From Planomicrobium sp. YIM 101495 (GTDB lineage: Bacteria > Bacillota > Bacilli > Bacillales_A > Planococcaceae): DNA of 64,000 bases. The notes below the pieces were generated by a model. It did no database searches. It was given only the letters and a program-made list of their open reading frames with translations, and was not told the origin of the DNA. The stretch spans positions 1-64,000 of the forward strand of contig NZ_WLZW01000002.1 in NCBI RefSeq assembly GCF_009707665.1. The letters run 5' to 3'. Both the position numbers and the translations under genes were made by a program. Positions 1-9,393 of the stretch are shown piece by piece. Position 1 is the first letter of the stretch. Each line of letters begins with the position of its first letter.

Positions 1-102
<102 letters not shown>

Positions 103-142
103 AATTTTTTTATTTCTTCTAAAATGGTTGAACTTTTATCTT

Positions 143-215
143 GCTTCCATAGCTCAGTAGGTAGAGTGCTTCCATGGTAAGGAAGAGGTCACCGGTTCGA
201 GCCCGGTTGGAAGCT
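143..215 (+). tRNA. tRNA-Thr (GGT)
   Basis: Complete cloverleaf. The acceptor arms GCTTCCA/TGGAAGC pair, and the anticodon loop ATGGTAA between CTTCC and GGAAG gives anticodon GGT. The CCA end is not encoded. Confidence 0.93.
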
Positions 216-258
216 TAGCTTTCTAAGTTTTCATTCAGTGCACGAATCATTATAACAA

Positions 259-330
259 GGCCCCTTGGTCAAGCGGTTAAGACACCGCCCTTTCACGGCG
301 GTAACACGGGTTCGAATCCCGTAGGGGTCA
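259..330 (+). tRNA. tRNA-Glu (TTC)
   Basis: Acceptor arms GGCCCCT/AGGGGTC close the cloverleaf. The anticodon loop CTTTCAC within CCGCC/GGCGG gives TTC. The T-loop GGTTCGAATCC is present. CCA is not encoded. Confidence 0.94.
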
Positions 331-337
331 CTTTTAT

Positions 338-413
338 GGAGGATTAGCTCAGCTGGGAGAGCATCTGCCTTACAAGCAGAGGGTCGGCGGTTCGATCCCG
401 TCATCCTCCACCA
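338..413 (+). tRNA. tRNA-Val (TAC)
   Basis: Acceptor GGAGGAT/ATCCTCC. The anticodon loop CTTACAA within TCTGC/GCAGA gives TAC. The CCA end is encoded in the DNA. Confidence 0.94.
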
Positions 414-433
414 GAAGGACTTTTTTTAATATC

Positions 434-517
434 GGTGGGGTAGCGAAGTGGCTAAACGCGGCGGACTGTAAATCCGCTCCTTCGGGTTCGGCAGTTCGAA
501 TCTGCCCCCCACCACCA
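434..517 (+). tRNA. tRNA-Tyr (GTA)
   Basis: Acceptor GGTGGGG/CCCCACC with encoded CCA. The anticodon is GTA in the loop CTGTAAA. It has the long variable arm expected of bacterial tRNA-Tyr, hence 84 nt. Confidence 0.94.
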
Positions 518-527
518 GTTATTTTAT

Positions 528-602
528 TGGGGTATAGCCAAGCGGTAAGGCAACGGGTTTTGATCCCGTCATGCCCTGGTTCGAATCCAGGTACCCCAGC
601 CA
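528..602 (+). tRNA. tRNA-Gln (TTG)
   Basis: Acceptor TGGGGTA/TACCCCA, with the T1-A72 pair typical of tRNA-Gln. The anticodon is TTG in the loop TTTTGAT. CCA is encoded. Confidence 0.93.
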
Positions 603-614
603 TTTTTTTAAGTT

Positions 615-687
615 GAGCCATTAGCTCAGTTGGTAGAGCATCTGACTTTTAATCAGAGGGTCGCAGGTTCGAATCCTGCATGGCTCA
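615..687 (+). tRNA. tRNA-Lys (TTT)
   Basis: Acceptor GAGCCAT/ATGGCTC. The anticodon loop CTTTTAA within CTGA/TCAG gives TTT. CCA is not encoded. Confidence 0.94.
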
Positions 688-718
688 TCAACTTTTACTT
701 CACGCATATTTTCAATAA

Positions 719-791
719 GGGGCCTTAGCTCAGCTGGGAGAGCGCGTCGCTGGCAGTGACGAGGTCAGGGGTTCGAGCCCCCTAGGCTCCA
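719..791 (+). tRNA. tRNA-Ala (GGC)
   Basis: Acceptor GGGGCCT/AGGCTCC with one G-T pair. The anticodon loop CTGGCAG within CGTCG/TGACG gives GGC. It is the last tRNA before a terminator. Confidence 0.92.
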
Positions 792-812
792 TAACGTTTA
801 TATGTCTGTACG

Positions 813-845
813 AAAACTGCATCCGGAAAAGGATGCGGTTTTTTC
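813..845 (+). terminator. Terminator of the rRNA-tRNA operon
   Basis: An inverted repeat pairing CTGCATCC with GGATGCGG around a short A-rich loop is followed by a run of T. It lies 25 bases after tRNA-Ala. Confidence 0.85.
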
Positions 846-1290
846 GTTCTTCCGTTCTTTCCGCTGTCTTCCTGCTGTTCGATGAGGCGCGCAGTCCAGC
901 CGCCGATATGGGCTGTACTAAATTTAGGCGTGAACAAGGCGACAGGCATTGCGATGGCGCGCATGATGACTGCCGCATGAAATTCTACGTTTACATACAG
1001 TGCTCTCCCGGACTTATGGGCATTGAGAAGATGCTTGTTCCGGAACAAATCCTCATATTTTCTGTCCTTTTGAGGTTGCGGCGGGAAGTGGCGGGAATCC
1101 GGACGATGAAAGTGACGTAGGCGCATTTCGCGAAACATTTCATCGAAGAAGGGCTTGGTGCATCTTTCCTGACTAAATAGATCGTGCGCCGGAAGCTGTT
1201 GAAAGGACGGCTAATGGACGTACCATTCGACCTACTGCCACTGCCTTCAGTATCGACATACTTTCTGGTTTATGAAATGGGCGGGATCAA
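845..1290 (-). pseudogene. citA: Decayed citrate synthase (CitA-type) remnant
   Basis: Read on the minus strand, positions about 1006 to 865 encode a segment with NVEFHAAVIMRAI, LFTPKFS and GGWTARLIEQ. This matches the C-terminal NVEFYAAAVMRAI...LFTPTFSASR..GW.AHVLEQ block of the Bacillus CitA type of citrate synthase. A second trace at about 1280-1230, SMSILKAV in another frame, resembles the N-terminal DMSVLRTVV segment. The catalytic middle (His and GHRVYK region) is gone, the fragments lie in different frames and stops interrupt them. There is no usable start. The family match is from memory, but the C-terminal block is distinctive. A chance ORF is the alternative. Confidence 0.6.
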
Positions 1291-1337
1291 ACGTGAATTT
1301 CTTCAGCGGCTCCAATGTGTGTGCTTCAAATAATAAG

Positions 1338-1351
1338 TGAATAAATATTCA
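1338..1351. promoter_or_regulatory. ARG box (ArgR/AhrC operator) upstream of rocF
   Basis: The perfect 14-base palindrome TGAATAAATATTCA matches the ARG-box consensus TGAAT-WWWW-ATTCA. It lies just upstream of the putative rocF promoter. In B. subtilis AhrC activates arginine-catabolic roc genes from such sites, so arginine-dependent control of rocF is the likely role (inference). Confidence 0.7.
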
Positions 1352-1364
1352 GTTTTTTGTTCGG

Positions 1365-1394
1365 TTGAGCCATAAACTTCCTAGCAGTTACAAT
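1365..1394 (+). promoter_or_regulatory. Putative SigA promoter of rocF
   Basis: TTGAGC (1365-1370) and TACAAT (1389-1394) are separated by 18 bases, 31 bases before the rocF start codon and just downstream of the ARG box. Confidence 0.5.
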
Positions 1395-1424
1395 GGGAGT
1401 AGCTTGAAAAGGGGGTATGAGATT

Positions 1425-2333
1425 ATGAATAAATTAAACGTTTCTTTGATCGGGGTGCCGATGGATCATGGGCAGAACCGACGAGGTGTAGATATGGGAC
1501 CGAGTGCGATCCGTTATGCGGGTGTGAAGGAGCGCATCGAGAGTCTTGGTCACAGTGTCGTTGATGAAGGGGATGTCCACGTAGGGAAAGCAGATGGCGA
1601 GCGTGATGAGGATTCGAACTTGCGTAACTTGGAAGTAATTACTGACGCGATGGAAGAGCTAGGGGCGCGCGTGCAGCAAGTGGCTGAAGCAGGGAAATTC
1701 CCGCTTGTCCTCGGGGGCGACCATAGTATCGCAATCGGAACGCTCGCAGGGATTTCACCGCAATATGAAAACTTGGGCGTCATTTGGTACGACGCCCATG
1801 CGGATATGAACACAAGCGAGACTTCACCATCGGGCAATATCCACGGGATGCCGCTTGCTGCAAGTTTCGGGCACGGACACGAGAAATTGACGCACATCCG
1901 TGGGTTCTCACCGAAAGTGAAGCCGGAGAATATCGTCATCATCGGCGCACGTTCAGTCGATCCAGGGGAACGCGAGCTGATCCGTGAGCGCGGAATCCGC
2001 GTCTACAGCATGCACGAAATCGACAAGCTCGGCATGAATGCAGTCATCGAGGACGCACTTCGTTATTTGAAGGAAGAGCGCGGTACGGACGGTATCCACC
2101 TGTCACTTGATCTGGACGGCATCGACCCGATGTACACGCCAGGTGTCGGCACGCCGGTTCCTGGGGGCATCTCGTATCGCGAGAGCCACTTGGCGATGGA
2201 GATGCTGTATGACGCTGGTGTCATTACATCAGCTGAGTTCGTGGAAGTTAATCCGATCTTGGATGAGAAAAACAAGACGGCGGACGTAGCGGTCGCTTTG
2301 ATCGGTTCGCTTCTTGGCGAGAAATTATTGTGA
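1425..2333 (+). CDS. rocF: Arginase
   Basis: Manganese arginase converting L-arginine to ornithine and urea, the first step of the arginase catabolic route in the cytoplasm. The 302-residue protein has the normal length for Bacillus arginases. Metal-ligand motifs are visible in order: GGDHS (97-101), DAHAD (123-127), GNIHGMP (138-144) and SLDLDGIDP (227-235). The start ATG has the ribosome binding site AAGGGGG eight bases upstream; an in-frame ATG 60 bases earlier lacks one. It is a single gene with its own promoter, ARG box and terminator, placed as in B. subtilis next to sigW but separate from the rocDE genes. Confidence 0.95.
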   Translation: MNKLNVSLIGVPMDHGQNRRGVDMGPSAIRYAGVKERIESLGHSVVDEGDVHVGKADGERDEDSNLRNLEVITDAMEELGARVQQVAEAGKFPLVLGGDHSIAIGTLAGISPQYENLGVIWYDAHADMNTSETSPSGNIHGMPLAASFGHGHEKLTHIRGFSPKVKPENIVIIGARSVDPGERELIRERGIRVYSMHEIDKLGMNAVIEDALRYLKEERGTDGIHLSLDLDGIDPMYTPGVGTPVPGGISYRESHLAMEMLYDAGVITSAEFVEVNPILDEKNKTADVAVALIGSLLGEKLL

Positions 2334-2356
2334 ATCGAGTTTCGATAAAAAGTAGA

Positions 2357-2402
2357 AATCATAGGAACGGGGCATTCCGCCCCGCTCCTATGATTTTTTT
2401 AT
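2357..2402 (+). terminator. rocF terminator
   Basis: A long inverted repeat pairing AATCATAGGA..CGGGG with CCCCG..TCCTATGATT is followed by seven T. It is nearly symmetric, so it could work in both directions. Confidence 0.85.
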
Positions 2403-2483
2403 GATAAAAATTTACAATGATTAGGGAGAAAATAAGCTCCCACCCAATTCTTTTCTTTGATACGATAAAGAAGTAGAAATAAA

Positions 2484-2511
2484 TGAAACCTTTTACTTTG
2501 AAGTCCGTATA
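2484..2511 (+). promoter_or_regulatory. SigW autoregulatory promoter
   Basis: TGAAACC at 2484 and CGTATA at 2506 are spaced as in the ECF sigma W consensus (TGAAAC, about 16 bases, CGTA). Location directly before sigW implies autoregulation, as known for B. subtilis sigW. Confidence 0.85.
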
Positions 2512-2547
2512 TAAAGTACAGCCGCATGGGCGGAGGGAAATGAGATT

Positions 2548-3111
2548 ATGCAGGCGTTAATTAATAAGAGAATCGGGAAAGTGCTTAAGGGAGATAAAGA
2601 GAGCTATGCAGAAATCGTAGAGCTGTATCAGCATCAGCTGTATCAGATCTGCTACCGAATGCTTGGCAACAAGCACGAGGCGGAAGACATCGCGCAAGAA
2701 GCGTTTACGCGTGCATATGTCAATTTGCATACATTCGACCAAAATCGGAAGTTTTCGACGTGGCTGTTCCGGATCGCAACGAATTTATGCATCGACAGGA
2801 TACGTAAGAAGAAACCGTCACACTACCTCGACCAGGAAGTACGGGGAACGGAAAGCTTGGACATGTATTCGCAGATTGCGAACGATAATCCGTTGCCGGA
2901 AGAGGAATTGATGCAGATGGAAGTGCAGGAGCGGGTGCAGTATGAGATCAGCCGCTTGCCGGACAAGTACCGAGCCGCCATCGTGCTGAAGTATATCGAG
3001 GAATTGCCACTGGCAGAGATCAGTGAAATTCTCGATTTGCCGCTCGGCACCGTCAAGACGCGCATTCATCGGGGAAGAGAAGCATTGCGGAAGCAATTGA
3101 GCAATTTGTAG
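2548..3111 (+). CDS. sigW: ECF RNA polymerase sigma factor SigW
   Basis: Extracytoplasmic-function sigma factor that directs core RNA polymerase to cell-envelope stress promoters. The 187-residue length is that of B. subtilis SigW. Region 2 spans about residues 20-95 and includes HEAEDIAQEAFTRAY and the FSTWLFRIATNLCIDR segment. Region 4, about 137-184, has a helix-turn-helix with LPLGTVKTRIHRGREALR. The ribosome binding site GGAGGG precedes the ATG. It is followed 12 bases later by its anti-sigma gene, and its own type of promoter lies upstream, so the pair forms the standard autoregulated module. Confidence 0.95.
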   Translation: MQALINKRIGKVLKGDKESYAEIVELYQHQLYQICYRMLGNKHEAEDIAQEAFTRAYVNLHTFDQNRKFSTWLFRIATNLCIDRIRKKKPSHYLDQEVRGTESLDMYSQIANDNPLPEEELMQMEVQERVQYEISRLPDKYRAAIVLKYIEELPLAEISEILDLPLGTVKTRIHRGREALRKQLSNL

Positions 3112-3123
3112 GAGGAGAGCGCC

Positions 3124-3765
3124 ATGACAGCCTGTCCAGAGAATATTATCGAGCTCATGAACGACCATCTGGATGGCATGAGTACACCAGCCAGTGAGCA
3201 GGTGTTGAAAGAGCATCTGCATTCATGCGGAGATTGCCGGAAAGAGTATCAGGAGTTAAATAAAACGATCGCATTCATTCAAAGTGCATCCCATATACAA
3301 GCGCCACCCGATTTCGTCTCGAAGACGATGGCGGCGCTGCCGAAAGAACACCAGCGAGGCAATGTCCAGCGTTGGTTCAGGCGCCACCCTATGCTAGCCG
3401 CTGCAGCGGTATTCTGCATGCTTATGAGTGCAGCGCTGTTTTCGAATTTCAATGACGACCAGCAATTTGCCTTCACGAAACAGGAGAACCTTGTTGTAGA
3501 GGGGCAGACGGTCATTGTGCCTGAAGGTGAGAAAGTGGTCGGCAACATCACAGTGAAAAACGGTGATTTGCGTGTTGAAGGTGAACTCGAAGGAAACGTG
3601 ACGATCGTCAACGGGCAGTATATGGCTTCGAGTGGCGTCATCACTGGAGAGATTGAGGAGATTGACCGGATGTTCGAGTGGCTTTGGTATAAGATCAAGA
3701 ACGGTGTAAAAGATGCTGCTTCCGTATTTAGCGGCGGCGGGGATGAATCGGATACGGATGAATAA
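3124..3765 (+). CDS. rsiW: Anti-sigma-W factor RsiW
   Basis: Membrane-anchored anti-sigma factor that holds SigW inactive until regulated proteolysis (PrsW/RasP route in B. subtilis). The N-terminal cytoplasmic part carries the zinc anti-sigma motif H31-x3-C35-xx-C38. A single transmembrane helix spans about 89-107 and an extracytoplasmic domain of about 100 residues follows. The external part contains an alternating strand pattern (VEGQTVIVPEGEKVVGNITV), suggestive of a bactofilin-like beta stack. The length, 213 residues, is normal. A strong ribosome binding site (AGGAGAG) and a short gap show translational linkage to sigW. Confidence 0.93.
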   Translation: MTACPENIIELMNDHLDGMSTPASEQVLKEHLHSCGDCRKEYQELNKTIAFIQSASHIQAPPDFVSKTMAALPKEHQRGNVQRWFRRHPMLAAAAVFCMLMSAALFSNFNDDQQFAFTKQENLVVEGQTVIVPEGEKVVGNITVKNGDLRVEGELEGNVTIVNGQYMASSGVITGEIEEIDRMFEWLWYKIKNGVKDAASVFSGGGDESDTDE

Positions 3766-3785
3766 GTGAGCAACCGTCACAAAGA

Positions 3786-3813
3786 AGCCAGCTGGCCCTC
3801 AGCCGGCTTTTTT
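3786..3813 (+). terminator. sigW-rsiW terminator
   Basis: AGCC-GCTG/CAGC-GGCT hairpin followed by six T, 20 bases after the rsiW stop. Confidence 0.8.
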
Positions 3814-3910
3814 GCGTTGTGTGGGCGTGGGCGCCTGCTGTGAGAAGGCAAGACACCATGCAATATGATATACTTAGGCATATGCAGATGGAGAAAAGTG
3901 AGGGTTGCAG

Positions 3911-4747
3911 ATGCCGTTTTTGGAGAGTATGACAGAATTGACACCATGGGAATTATTAATGAACGTCGTCGATATTTTATTAGTCTGGTTTGTTCTATAT
4001 AAAGTGATCACCATCATCAAAGGGACGAAGGCGGTCCAATTGTTAAAAGGGATCATCTTCATCGTAATCGCACAATTGATTACACAGGCTCTGCAATTGG
4101 AGACGCTTGGATGGATCATGCAGCAAGTATTGAATTGGGGTTTCTTGGCGATCATCATCATCTTCCAGCCTGAGCTGAGACGCGCGCTCGAACAGCTCGG
4201 ACGCGGGAAGCTGTTCTCAAGCTCGACGTTGAACGAAGAGTCAGAGCGGAATCGCCTGATTGAAGCACTGACCAAATCAGTCAGCTATATGGCCAAACGG
4301 CGGATCGGAGCGCTCATGTCCATCGAGCGGGAGACCGGGATGAGTGAATACATCGAGACGGGGATCCCGATGAACTCAGACATCACTTCCGAGCTGATCA
4401 TCAATATGTTCATCCCGAATACGCCATTACATGACGGGGCGGTCATCATCCAAAAGAACAAGATCGCAGCTGCCGCCTGTTATTTGCCGCTATCGGAAAG
4501 TCCGTTCATCTCGAAGGAACTCGGGACGCGCCACCGTGCTGCTCTCGGAATCAGCGAAGTGACCGACGCCATTACGATTGTGGTATCGGAAGAGACGGGA
4601 GCGATCAGCCTGACAGCGAACGGGGACTTGCATCGCAATTTATCTTTGGAAGAATTCGAGGCGAAACTGCGCCGTATCTGGTTCGGTGAACAGCCAACAG
4701 AAAACACGTCTTCCTGGTGGAACCTGAGGGGGAAAAAGAATGGATAA
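3911..4747 (+). CDS. cdaA: Diadenylate cyclase CdaA (c-di-AMP synthase)
   Basis: Makes cyclic di-AMP from two ATP at the membrane. The 278-residue protein has three N-terminal transmembrane helices (about 14-35, 41-60, 68-86), then the DAC domain with the DGA motif at 175-177 and RHR at 207-209, both needed for catalysis. It begins the conserved cdaA-cdaR-glmM order, in which CdaR and GlmM modulate the cyclase. ATG 3911 follows GTGAGGG by six bases; an upstream TTG at 3905 is a weaker choice. It overlaps cdaR by 8 bases. Confidence 0.95.
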   Translation: MPFLESMTELTPWELLMNVVDILLVWFVLYKVITIIKGTKAVQLLKGIIFIVIAQLITQALQLETLGWIMQQVLNWGFLAIIIIFQPELRRALEQLGRGKLFSSSTLNEESERNRLIEALTKSVSYMAKRRIGALMSIERETGMSEYIETGIPMNSDITSELIINMFIPNTPLHDGAVIIQKNKIAAAACYLPLSESPFISKELGTRHRAALGISEVTDAITIVVSEETGAISLTANGDLHRNLSLEEFEAKLRRIWFGEQPTENTSSWWNLRGKKNG

Positions 4748-5744
4748 AATGATGGACCACCGGTGGTCGCTGCGGATCATTGCCTTGCTTTTGGCCATCT
4801 TTCTTTTTTACACGGTCCAGCTAGAGAAAGAGAATGCGCAGACCGACGATAACGGGACCATGACGGAAACGCTCGAAAGCATACCACTGGAAGTGTATTA
4901 CGATAATGAGAATTTGACAGTTACCGGTTTACCGGAGACGGTGGACCTTTATATCACAGGTCCGGCAAGCATTGTGCAACCGACACGCCAGATCAAGGAT
5001 TTCACTTTATTCGTGGATTTGCGCAACTTGCCGATGGGCCAGCACCAAGTGCGTATCCAGACAGAGAACTTGTCTGAACGACTCGGTGTACGTATCGAAC
5101 CTTCGATGCTCACGGTGTCGATCGAAGAGAAAGTAACAAAAGAATTCCGCATCGATCCGGAGTTGAATGAACAGCTTCTTGCTGAAGGGTACGTGCTGGA
5201 AGAGATTTCAGTCGATCCTGGGCAGGTAAAAGTGACTGGACCACGGAGCGTCATCGATTCGATCAGCTTCGTGAAGGCGACGGTGACTGGAGAAGCGGGA
5301 ATCAATGAGTCCTTCACGGCCGAATCGACGGTCCGCGTTCTCGCGAATGATTTGACGAAGCTTGAGAACGTGACGATCGAGCCTGAGACGGTCCGTGTCG
5401 ATGTAGGAATCGAAGCTTACAGCAAAGAGCTGCCGGTGACGATTGAGCAGACAGGGACGCTGGCAGATGGTATCACGGTGAACAGCCTGACGCCGTCGTT
5501 CGAGACTGTCACAGTCTATGGTCCACGCAGTGTGGTCGATCCGCTGACTGAATACGTACTGGAAGTGAATGTCGGCAGTATATCAGCTGCAGACACGGAG
5601 ATTCAGATGGATGCGGTACTGCCTGAAGGGGTAGTTCGTATCGATCCGGAACAAATTGACGTGGAAGCGGAGATCGAAATTGACGAGGCAGTACTTCCTG
5701 AGGAGCCGAACAATCCCGAAGTGGAAGAAGATCTGGAAACTTAA
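4740..5744 (+). CDS. cdaR: CdaA regulatory protein CdaR (YbbR-domain protein)
   Basis: Membrane-anchored extracytoplasmic regulator of CdaA. An N-terminal transmembrane segment (about 9-25) is followed by repeated YbbR domains rich in beta strands, recognisable by recurring [10 protein letters not shown] / [10 protein letters not shown] / YITGPASIV phrases. I count three such repeats over about residues 40-310, while B. subtilis CdaR (about 480 residues) is described with four, so this copy is shorter. An acidic tail ([13 protein letters not shown]) ends the protein. It overlaps cdaA by 8 bases, so the two are probably translationally coupled. Confidence 0.9.
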   Translation: MDKMMDHRWSLRIIALLLAIFLFYTVQLEKENAQTDDNGTMTETLESIPLEVYYDNENLTVTGLPETVDLYITGPASIVQPTRQIKDFTLFVDLRNLPMGQHQVRIQTENLSERLGVRIEPSMLTVSIEEKVTKEFRIDPELNEQLLAEGYVLEEISVDPGQVKVTGPRSVIDSISFVKATVTGEAGINESFTAESTVRVLANDLTKLENVTIEPETVRVDVGIEAYSKELPVTIEQTGTLADGITVNSLTPSFETVTVYGPRSVVDPLTEYVLEVNVGSISAADTEIQMDAVLPEGVVRIDPEQIDVEAEIEIDEAVLPEEPNNPEVEEDLET

Positions 5745-5775
5745 ACAAGCTTCAGAGATAGAAGGAGAGAACAGA

Positions 5776-7128
5776 ATGGGAAAATATTTTGGAACAGATG
5801 GTGTGCGCGGTGTCGCCAATAGTGAATTGACACCCGAATTAGCATTTAAATTAGGTCGCTTCGGCGGATACATCCTGACGAAAAGCTCAAAAGATAAACC
5901 GAAAGTACTCATTGGCCGGGACACGCGCATTTCAGGGGAAATGCTGGAAGGCGCACTTGTAGCCGGCTTGCTTTCAGTCGGAGCGGAAGTGATGCGTCTC
6001 GGCGTCATCTCTACACCCGGCGTTTCTTACTTAACACGCGTCATGAGCGCGGAGGCAGGCGTCATGATCTCCGCTTCACATAACCCAGTGGCGGACAATG
6101 GCATCAAATTCTTCGGTTCGGACGGCTTCAAGTTGTCCGATGAGCAGGAGGCGGAGATCGAAGCGCTGCTTGACGAGGAAGAAGATCGTTTGCCAAGACC
6201 GACCGGCGGAGACATCGGCAGCATGACCGATTACTTCGAAGGCGGACAGAAATACTTGCAGTACTTGAAGCAGACTGTGGATGAAGACTTCACAGGGCTT
6301 CACGTAGCACTTGACTGTGCACACGGCGCGACGTCGACACTTGCGATGCATGTGTTCGCGGACTTGGATGCAGATCTGACGTCGATGGGTGCATCTCCGA
6401 ACGGCTTGAACATCAACGACCATGTCGGTTCGACACATCCGGAAAAGCTTGCGGAGCTGGTGGTAGAGAAGCATGCGGACATTGGACTTGCGTTTGATGG
6501 CGATGGTGACCGTCTGATCGCAGTCGATGAGAATGGTACGATCGTCGATGGCGACAAGATCATGTATATTTGCGGAAAACACCTTCACAGTGAAGGCCGC
6601 TTGAAAAAAGGAACTGTCGTTTCTACAGTGATGAGTAACCTCGGTTTCTATAAAGCAATCGAAGAAAACGGCATGACGAGTGTCAAGACGGCAGTGGGTG
6701 ACCGCTACGTCGTAGAGGAAATGAGAAAGAACGAATACAACCTAGGCGGAGAGCAGTCTGGCCATATCGTCTTCCTTGATTACAACACGACGGGTGACGG
6801 CTTGCTGACAGGTCTTCAGCTTGTCAATATCATGAAAGTGACGGGCAAGAAGTTATCTGAGCTCGCTGCTGAGATGACGATCTTCCCTCAAAAACTCGTC
6901 AACGTACGTGTGACGGACAAACATGCAGTAACGGACAACGCGAAAGTAGCGGAAGAAATCGCAGCGGTCGAGCAGGAAATGGCTGGCGAAGGACGCGTAC
7001 TTGTACGTCCATCCGGAACGGAGCCGCTTGTTCGTGTGATGGTCGAAGCATCGACTGTTGAAGATTGCACGCGCTATGTCGACCGGATTGTTGAAGTCGT
7101 ACAAGCTGAAATGGGCTTGGCGGAATAA
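5776..7128 (+). CDS. glmM: Phosphoglucosamine mutase
   Basis: Interconverts glucosamine-6-phosphate and glucosamine-1-phosphate on the way to UDP-GlcNAc and peptidoglycan. The 450-residue protein starts [12 protein letters not shown] as in the family. The catalytic phosphoserine is S101 in ISASHNP, the magnesium loop is DGDGDR at 241-246, and the phosphate-binding RPSGTEP lies near the C-terminus. The ATG follows GAAGGAGAG. An in-frame start further upstream would overlap cdaR and is unlikely. It ends the cdaA operon; the product also inhibits CdaA in other Firmicutes. Confidence 0.96.
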   Translation: MGKYFGTDGVRGVANSELTPELAFKLGRFGGYILTKSSKDKPKVLIGRDTRISGEMLEGALVAGLLSVGAEVMRLGVISTPGVSYLTRVMSAEAGVMISASHNPVADNGIKFFGSDGFKLSDEQEAEIEALLDEEEDRLPRPTGGDIGSMTDYFEGGQKYLQYLKQTVDEDFTGLHVALDCAHGATSTLAMHVFADLDADLTSMGASPNGLNINDHVGSTHPEKLAELVVEKHADIGLAFDGDGDRLIAVDENGTIVDGDKIMYICGKHLHSEGRLKKGTVVSTVMSNLGFYKAIEENGMTSVKTAVGDRYVVEEMRKNEYNLGGEQSGHIVFLDYNTTGDGLLTGLQLVNIMKVTGKKLSELAAEMTIFPQKLVNVRVTDKHAVTDNAKVAEEIAAVEQEMAGEGRVLVRPSGTEPLVRVMVEASTVEDCTRYVDRIVEVVQAEMGLAE

Positions 7129-7152
7129 GAGTCTTCCATTTTAATAAGAAGG

Positions 7153-7203
7153 GCGAGAGGGAATCTTGATTTCCTTTCGCTTTTTCTTTTTCCATATATT
7201 TGA
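7153..7203 (+). terminator. glmM terminator
   Basis: GCGAGAGGGA pairs with TTTCCTTTCGC (with G-T pairs) and is followed by a T-rich tract TTTTTCTTTTT. Confidence 0.65.
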
Positions 7204-7241
7204 AATTAATGGAATAAAACCTTTTAAATGGGCTTTCTCGC

Positions 7242-7270
7242 TTGCGTCTGCAAGCATGACAAGGTATGAT
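7242..7270 (+). promoter_or_regulatory. Putative SigA promoter of glmS
   Basis: TTGCGT (7242-7247), 17-base spacer, TATGAT (7265-7270). Transcription would start about 60 bases before the ribozyme core. Confidence 0.6.
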
Positions 7271-7337
7271 AGTGTTGCCTGTTTAGGGCCACTGAAAAGG
7301 AGGATCGAAGTCGAAGTGTTAAGGAAGCCAATCATGA

Positions 7338-7495
7338 AGCGCCAGCGCTGGGAAAATCGGATGGACCAATCATTTTCCAGCAGACGAGGTGGAGGAGTAT
7401 CGAACAGTCGGCGGATGCCTCCCGGCCGTGAAGCCCGGTCGTAACGTTCATCTGGAAATCAGCTGAGTGATCAGCTGGACAAAGGGATGGATGGG
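7338..7495 (+). promoter_or_regulatory. glmS ribozyme-riboswitch
   Basis: Self-cleaving RNA that uses glucosamine-6-phosphate as cofactor and lowers glmS mRNA when the sugar is plentiful. The conserved elements are present: the cleavage site A7338/G7339 before GCGCC, the P2 hairpin pairing GGAAAAT with ATTTTCC, then GACGAGG, GAGTATCGA, and CGGCGGATGCCTCCCGG forming the P3/P2.1 core. A further hairpin region (P4-like, AGCTGAGTGATCAGCT) ends near 7495. The 3' border is approximate. Confidence 0.88.
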
Positions 7496-7562
7496 CTCAC
7501 AAGTTTTTGCAGATTTCAGCAAAGGCTTATTTCTCATTTTCAAAAATTGGAGGATACATGAT

Positions 7563-9365
7563 ATGTGTGGAATTGTAGGATATATAGGGGAACAAGACGC
7601 GAAGGAAGTATTGTTGAAAGGGCTGGAGCGACTTGAGTACCGCGGCTATGACTCAGCCGGCATTGCAGTGCGGAATGATGAAGGGGTCACGGTCTTCAAG
7701 GAGAAGGGCCGGATTGCTGATTTGCGCGGTGCCGTAGATTACGCGGTGGAGGCGAGCACAGGCATCGGCCATACGCGCTGGGCAACGCACGGCAAACCGA
7801 ACAAGGTGAATGCGCACCCGCATCAAAGCACAGCGGAACGCTTCACGCTTGTCCATAACGGCGTGATCGAAAACTATCATCATATCCAGCGCGATTACTT
7901 GGCGGATGTAGAGATGCAGTCGGATACGGACACGGAAATCATCGTGCAGCTGATCGCGAAATTTGCAGGCGAGGGCATGACGACGAAAGAAGCGTTCTGC
8001 AAATCGTTGACGCTCCTGGAAGGGTCGTATGCGATCGCACTTCTCGATGCAGAAGAAGCAGAGACGATCTATGTCGCGAAAAATAAGAGTCCATTGCTCG
8101 TCGGCTTAGGAGAGCGCTTCAATGTCATCGCTTCGGATGCGATGGCGATGCTGCAGCTGACGGATCAGTTCGTGGAATTGATGGACAAGGAAATCGTCAT
8201 CGTCCGCAAAGACGGCGTGGAAATCGAGACGCTGGCAGGTGAAGGGATGCGCCGCGAGCCATTTACTGCCGAAATCGACATGAGCGATATCGAAAAAGGC
8301 ACTTACCCGCATTACATGCTGAAAGAAATCGATGAGCAGCCGGCAGTCGTGCGCAAAATCGTCCAGGCTTATCAGGACGACAACGACCAACTGACCATCG
8401 ATCCTGCTATTCTGGATGCATTGAACAGCGCAGACCGTCTGCACATCATCGCTGCAGGTACGAGCTACCATGCTGGCTTGATCGGCAAGGAATACCTCGA
8501 GAAAATGACAGGGATCCCGGTCGAAGTCCACATCTCGAGTGAATTCGGCTACAATATGCCGCTGCTGTCCGAAAAGCCGTTGTTCATTTTCATTTCCCAA
8601 TCAGGGGAGACGGCGGACAGCCGGCAAGTATTGGTGAAGATCAAAGAACTCGGCCATGCCTCGCTGACCATCACGAACGTCGGCGGTTCAACGCTGTCAC
8701 GCGAAGCTGACCATACGTTATTGTTGCATGCAGGACCGGAGATTGCGGTCGCATCGACGAAAGCTTACACGGCGCAATTGGCAGTACTCGCCATCCTTGC
8801 AGGTGTCGCAGCGAAAGCACGCGGCAAAGACATCGGCTTCGACCTTGTCCAGGAACTGGGCATCGTCGCCAATGCAATCCAGTCACAAGTGGATGCAAAA
8901 GAAGAGATGGAAGCGATAGCACATCAGTATTTGGCGACAACACGCAATTGCTTCTTCATCGGCCGTGTCTTCGATTACTTCGTTGGTCTGGAAGGCGCCT
9001 TGAAACTGAAGGAAATCTCGTACATCCAGGCGGAAGGCTTTGCCGGCGGTGAACTCAAGCACGGCACGATCGCCTTGATCGAAGAAGGCACACCGGTCAT
9101 CGCGCTTGCGACACAGGAAGCCGTCAACCTGAACATCCGCGGCAACGTCAAAGAAGTCGCAGCCCGCGGCGCCAACCCATGTATCATCTCCATGGAAGGT
9201 CTGCAGGAACAAGGCGACGCGCACGTCCTGCCGAAAGTGAACGAAATGCTGTCGCCGCTCGTCTCGGTCATCCCGATGCAGCTGATCAGCTACTACGCTG
9301 CCCTGCACCGCGACTGTGACGTCGACAAGCCGCGCAACTTGGCGAAGTCGGTGACGGTGGAGTAG
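7563..9365 (+). CDS. glmS: Glutamine-fructose-6-phosphate aminotransferase
   Basis: Makes glucosamine-6-phosphate from fructose-6-phosphate and glutamine, the first committed step to cell-wall amino sugars. The 600-residue protein begins MCGIVGYIG, so Cys2 is the N-terminal nucleophile of the class II glutaminase domain (about 1-220). Two SIS sugar-isomerase domains follow (about 285-425 and 455-590), with SQSGETADS and STKAYTAQ motifs. The C-terminus [13 protein letters not shown] is canonical. The ATG lies after TTGGAGG; the ORF extends upstream but only this start exposes Cys2. It is regulated by the upstream ribozyme. Confidence 0.97.
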   Translation: MCGIVGYIGEQDAKEVLLKGLERLEYRGYDSAGIAVRNDEGVTVFKEKGRIADLRGAVDYAVEASTGIGHTRWATHGKPNKVNAHPHQSTAERFTLVHNGVIENYHHIQRDYLADVEMQSDTDTEIIVQLIAKFAGEGMTTKEAFCKSLTLLEGSYAIALLDAEEAETIYVAKNKSPLLVGLGERFNVIASDAMAMLQLTDQFVELMDKEIVIVRKDGVEIETLAGEGMRREPFTAEIDMSDIEKGTYPHYMLKEIDEQPAVVRKIVQAYQDDNDQLTIDPAILDALNSADRLHIIAAGTSYHAGLIGKEYLEKMTGIPVEVHISSEFGYNMPLLSEKPLFIFISQSGETADSRQVLVKIKELGHASLTITNVGGSTLSREADHTLLLHAGPEIAVASTKAYTAQLAVLAILAGVAAKARGKDIGFDLVQELGIVANAIQSQVDAKEEMEAIAHQYLATTRNCFFIGRVFDYFVGLEGALKLKEISYIQAEGFAGGELKHGTIALIEEGTPVIALATQEAVNLNIRGNVKEVAARGANPCIISMEGLQEQGDAHVLPKVNEMLSPLVSVIPMQLISYYAALHRDCDVDKPRNLAKSVTVE

Positions 9366-9393
9366 GAGTATTTGGAATTTCAAAGAGAAGTTA

